From an uncultured Lachnospiraceae bacterium (GTDB lineage Bacteria; Bacillota; Clostridia; Lachnospirales; Lachnospiraceae), in assembly GCA_951802115.1 (NCBI GenBank), contig CATOPL010000014.1, forward strand, positions 1-64,000: a DNA stretch of 64,000 bases, in the 5' to 3' direction. The notes beneath the pieces are model-generated. The model was not told the DNA's origin, ran no database searches, and worked only from the letters and a program-made list of their open reading frames with translations. Of the stretch, positions 61,431 through 64,000 are shown one piece after another; the stretch's first letter is position 1; the number at the start of each line of letters is the position of its first letter. The position numbers and the translations under genes were made by a program.

Positions 61431-62909
61431 CTAAACCAACGCATACAAAACTGTTTCGTATTTATAGACAGAATAATGGCGGATATAAAATTTATACTCC
61501 GGCACCAGCGACAGTAAATACTCCGGAATATCAATAAAATCGTTCACCTTATGATAGACAGAGATCGCCAGTCTGGGTTTAAAAGTTTTGATCGTCTGCT
61601 CTGCTCCTCTGAGCGCATCCAACTCCGCTCCTTCAATATCCATTTTAATAAAGGACGCCCTGTCCCCCTTTAAAAAATCATCCAGGGAAACGGTTTCTAT
61701 CATGTTTTCACCGTCTTCCGTTATTTTGGACAAAGCAAGATTCCGGTCGCTGTTAAAGCCGATCTTTTGTTCCTGCGACCACAGACCTTTGGGGATCAGA
61801 GTGATTCTGTCTATCTGTTTCTCATGGATCACTTTCCGACAGCAGTCATAGCTCCTCTGATCCGGTTCAAATGCGTAGATACGCTTATATTTTCCGCGAT
61901 TCCACTGCAGAAAGTCCAGAACAGTACTGCAGTCCAGACAGCCGGCGTCAATATAAACCTCATCCTCCTGACACTGCAGTTCCCTGAGATCAAAATACTG
62001 CGTTCCATAGCTGAACGGCTGACCCTGGCTGCAGGGTGCAACGATGGATTCCCTGTGAAAACCGCTCTCAACAATCAGTTCTTGTACCTCGTCCGTAAAT
62101 TGCTTCATACCGGAACCAATCAGCAGATAACCGTCGCCAATATATTTTGCGCCGTCTTCTAAAGAAACCACCGGAATTCCATAGAAAACCTTGCGCTGCA
62201 GGTTCTCCTGATCCGTGCATATGCAGTCTATCCGAATACCCATTTCCTTCAGCCTCGGACAACTGAATCCAATCCATATTCCTGCAGGCGCATATAAAGC
62301 GATCTTTTTCTGCGGATCCAGATAATATTGACCTGCAATCCAGTCCGCCAGACTGATCAGCCGGTCTTTTTTAAGAATACTTTCCGGCTGATAAAAACTT
62401 TCTGTTCTTTTCAGAAAATAAGAATAGTCGTTGGTGAGGCGATACATAACTCCGGACCGGAAAATCAATCTGCTCTGCCAATCCTGCAGATATTGACAGA
62501 CTTCTGTACATGCAAGAATTCTGTCAATTTCCGACTCGTTTGCGGACAACATGCCGGCATAGTCCATACAGTACTGATTCCCGGCCGGAATCCGCAAAAC
62601 ATCCAGCAGACGCGTAATCTCATCCCAATACCGCTCCTGAACTGCAAGGATGATTTTTACTCCTCCGTCTTTATCACAGACCGGATTCTTTCCGGGTCCT
62701 TCATTCTCATCTGCTATATCCCAGATCTGTCTCACCGGCCGATGATACAAAGACTCCCGTTTTTCTTTTCCGGTAGTAAGAAATCCCCGTACTTTTTTCT
62801 TGTTTCCGATCAAAAATCTGTACAACAGCTTCGCTCTGAATCCGGTTCCGTAAATGTAGAAATTCTGTCCGCAGTCCAGAATTTCATTCAGACTGTTAAT
62901 TCTTTTCAC
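61431..62909 (-). CDS. FkbM-family SAM-dependent methyltransferase with N-terminal nucleotide-binding-like domains
   Basis: 492 residues. Residues ~14-110 resemble a Rossmann-type recognition module (FYIYGTGFRAKLLYRFLIGN, VRGFLTTG); ~195-280 a second such module (IALYAPAGIWIGFSCPRLKE). The C-terminal ~175 residues are an FkbM methyltransferase: VYIDAGCLDCSTVLDFLQWN SAM loop, YAFEPDQRSYDCCRKVI, and FIKMDIEGAELDALRGAE. Start is GTG (62907-62909), 8 bases after AGGAG. It is the last of a three-gene coupled unit with a radical SAM gene. Probably O-methylates a glycan or other secondary product; substrate unknown. Confidence 0.88.
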   Translation of the reverse strand: MKRINSLNEILDCGQNFYIYGTGFRAKLLYRFLIGNKKKVRGFLTTGKEKRESLYHRPVRQIWDIADENEGPGKNPVCDKDGGVKIILAVQERYWDEITRLLDVLRIPAGNQYCMDYAGMLSANESEIDRILACTEVCQYLQDWQSRLIFRSGVMYRLTNDYSYFLKRTESFYQPESILKKDRLISLADWIAGQYYLDPQKKIALYAPAGIWIGFSCPRLKEMGIRIDCICTDQENLQRKVFYGIPVVSLEDGAKYIGDGYLLIGSGMKQFTDEVQELIVESGFHRESIVAPCSQGQPFSYGTQYFDLRELQCQEDEVYIDAGCLDCSTVLDFLQWNRGKYKRIYAFEPDQRSYDCCRKVIHEKQIDRITLIPKGLWSQEQKIGFNSDRNLALSKITEDGENMIETVSLDDFLKGDRASFIKMDIEGAELDALRGAEQTIKTFKPRLAISVYHKVNDFIDIPEYLLSLVPEYKFYIRHYSVYKYETVLYALV

Positions 62910-62928
62910 CGTTTTGTCTCCTTACTGA

Positions 62929-63099
62929 TCAGACGCATAGTATGTTGTCCACAATGCAGCGTTCCCGGACGCCGAATTCCTTATTAAGAATCTCTTTTGC
63001 TTTCAGGCCGTTTTCCCCAAAAGGATAGATCACAAAGTCGTTTACCCCTTTGTCAATTTGATATTTGATCGCGACTCTCATTCTTATTCCCGTATTCAT
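62929..63099 (-). CDS. Small ORF resembling the N-terminal strand-loop of a nucleotide-sugar-type recognition domain
   Basis: 56 residues, MNTGIRMRVAIKYQIDKG to NILCV. The part VNDFVIYPFGENGLKAKEIL then NKEFGVRERCIVDN has the beta-alpha-beta pattern (VIYPFGENG) seen at the start of Rossmann-like modules in both neighbouring proteins. It has a perfect AGGAGG 6 bases before its ATG, overlaps the radical SAM gene end by 47 bases and stops 19 bases before the FkbM start. Either a genuine small protein or the truncated front of a longer gene. Confidence 0.6.
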   Translation of the reverse strand: MNTGIRMRVAIKYQIDKGVNDFVIYPFGENGLKAKEILNKEFGVRERCIVDNILCV

Positions 63100-64000
63100 G
63101 ATTTTCCTCCTGACTTTTTATTCTCGTTGACAACGAGTTCGGACGACATTCCCTTATAAACGCATCCAACGATATGATCCTGGCATCTGTTTTACCGCGA
63201 ATATTTTCATAAATCCCATCATATTCATAAAATGGCGTCACAATCAGAAGGTCCATTCGTGGAAACTGCTTTTCGCATGCACATACGGTTCTGACATCCT
63301 CCTCCAGACACAGTGTTCTTCTGTCGATAATCACATGATTCTGTCTTTTCAAAGCCTTCCTCAACAGTTTTCCCGTATTACCATAGCCATAAATGCCGAC
63401 TTCCTGATACTGATGTTCCGCCAGATATCTCTTTATCGACCCCGGGTCGTCCAGCATCAGTTCAAGCCAGTCGGAGAAAACCTCAAACAGCTGATGAGCT
63501 TTCTCCTCGTACATAATCTTTGCCGGATGGATATTTTTTGCTCCCCACCAGAAGACCTTCGGATGTCTTAATCGCGGATCTTCCAATACATCCTGATACT
63601 CTTCAAAATACGGATGAAGCGGATTGAGAATATCCTTACTCATATAATCTCTTTCTGTCAGCTTAAACCACTTATAAATCGGTTTGACCGATACAGAGTC
63701 CACGCAAAATTCATCGATACATCTCTGTACAAATGCCGGCAATTCTCTGAAATTGCGGTCCTGTACAACAATCGAAACTGCAAAATCATTGATCTGTCCC
63801 TGTTCTCTCAGTCCTTTTATAAACGAAAGATTGTGCAGTAATTTTTCAAGATCGTCGTGACCGCCCGAGAGATATTTATAAGTCGCTCTCTCAAAGCTGT
63901 TCGGCGTCACCACAATTCTGAGCGGATATTTTCCCAGATGAGCGATTCGATTCCAGTGTTTTTCGTCAAAAAGTACACCGTTCGTTTCCAGCGTCATATG
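63053..64000 (-). CDS. Radical SAM/SPASM-like protein (5' part outside the window)
   Basis: About 315 residues visible; the gene continues beyond 64000, so the CxxxCxxC cluster motif is not seen. LETNGVLFDEKHWNRIAHLG and LRIVVTPNSFERATYKYLSG correspond to the middle of a radical SAM barrel, with VDSVSVKPIYKWFKL further on. The C-terminal ~100 residues form a Rossmann-like module (VGIYGYGNTGKLLRKALKRQ ... DLLIVTPFYEYDGI) like those in the FkbM protein. Its end overlaps the small ORF. Suggests a glycan- or natural-product-tailoring cluster that extends past this window. Confidence 0.75.
   Translation of the reverse strand, partial: HMTLETNGVLFDEKHWNRIAHLGKYPLRIVVTPNSFERATYKYLSGGHDDLEKLLHNLSFIKGLREQGQINDFAVSIVVQDRNFRELPAFVQRCIDEFCVDSVSVKPIYKWFKLTERDYMSKDILNPLHPYFEEYQDVLEDPRLRHPKVFWWGAKNIHPAKIMYEEKAHQLFEVFSDWLELMLDDPGSIKRYLAEHQYQEVGIYGYGNTGKLLRKALKRQNHVIIDRRTLCLEEDVRTVCACEKQFPRMDLLIVTPFYEYDGIYENIRGKTDARIISLDAFIRECRPNSLSTRIKSQEENHEYGNKNESRDQISN

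Overview
This window looks like a chromosomal segment from an anaerobic, spore-forming member of the Clostridia, most likely the family Lachnospiraceae. The evidence is a complete early-sporulation locus (spoIIGA, sigE, sigG), spoIIM and spoVD-type genes, an oxygen-sensitive class III ribonucleotide reductase, a lysine riboswitch in front of an NhaC-type carrier, and clostridial-type promoters and terminators. Family placement is inference from protein flavour; no search was run. No CRISPR array, prophage or intact insertion sequence is visible. Almost everything is on the minus strand; the exceptions are sigG, tRNA-Gly with a small downstream gene, and the lysine-carrier unit.

Layout. 1-2.5 kb: sporulation sigma locus, with sigG inverted and meeting sigE stop codon to stop codon, and a textbook Spo0A-controlled promoter before spoIIGA. 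2.5-4.2 kb: aroE-aroD. 4.2-16.5 kb: a division and cell-wall (dcw) cluster read mraZ-rsmH-ftsL-pbpB-spoVD, then (interrupted by a plus-strand tRNA-Gly and an 84-residue coiled-coil gene) mraY-ftsW-murA-divIB-ftsZ. murE, murF, murD and murG are missing from it. 16.6-19.4 kb: lgt with an overlapping Spo0E-like gene under tandem 0A boxes, ychF, and a decayed NTF2-like fragment. 19.5-26 kb: rseP, dxr, cdsA, uppS, frr, pyrH, dtd, maf. 26-35 kb: glycolysis block gap-pgk-tpiA-(lipoprotein)-gpmI-(sigma-like/TM/SH3 protein)-eno. 35-38.3 kb: polar amino-acid ABC transporter with two binding proteins. 38.5-41 kb: xerD-like, spoIIM, proC. 41.2-43 kb: lysine riboswitch and carrier. 43.1-46.4 kb: class III ribonucleotide reductase under paired NrdR boxes. 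46.4-52.5 kb: YitT-type protein, miaB and a large hybrid histidine kinase. 52.6-54.9 kb: acyl-CoA carboxyltransferase behind a doubly operated promoter, and an ACT protein. 55.4-58.8 kb: MacB-type export system. 59-61.3 kb: pepD and a ClpP-fold protease. 61.4-64 kb: radical SAM / small nucleotide-binding-like ORF / FkbM methyltransferase, cut by the window end.

The most unusual items are: (1) a class III ribonucleotide reductase whose glycyl-radical segment (RITGYL) is not on the 771-residue NrdD but on a separate 52-residue ORF with its own ribosome-binding site; (2) a membrane-anchored protein that joins an ECF-sigma-like cytoplasmic domain to an extracellular SH3 domain, inside the glycolytic block; (3) a possible Spo0A feedback loop in which 0A boxes control lgt plus a Spo0E-like phosphatase; (4) intergenic hairpins that bury the ribosome-binding sites of eno and spoVD next to the upstream stop codon. 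Many genes use GTG or TTG starts, so several starts given here differ from the first ATG of the open frame.
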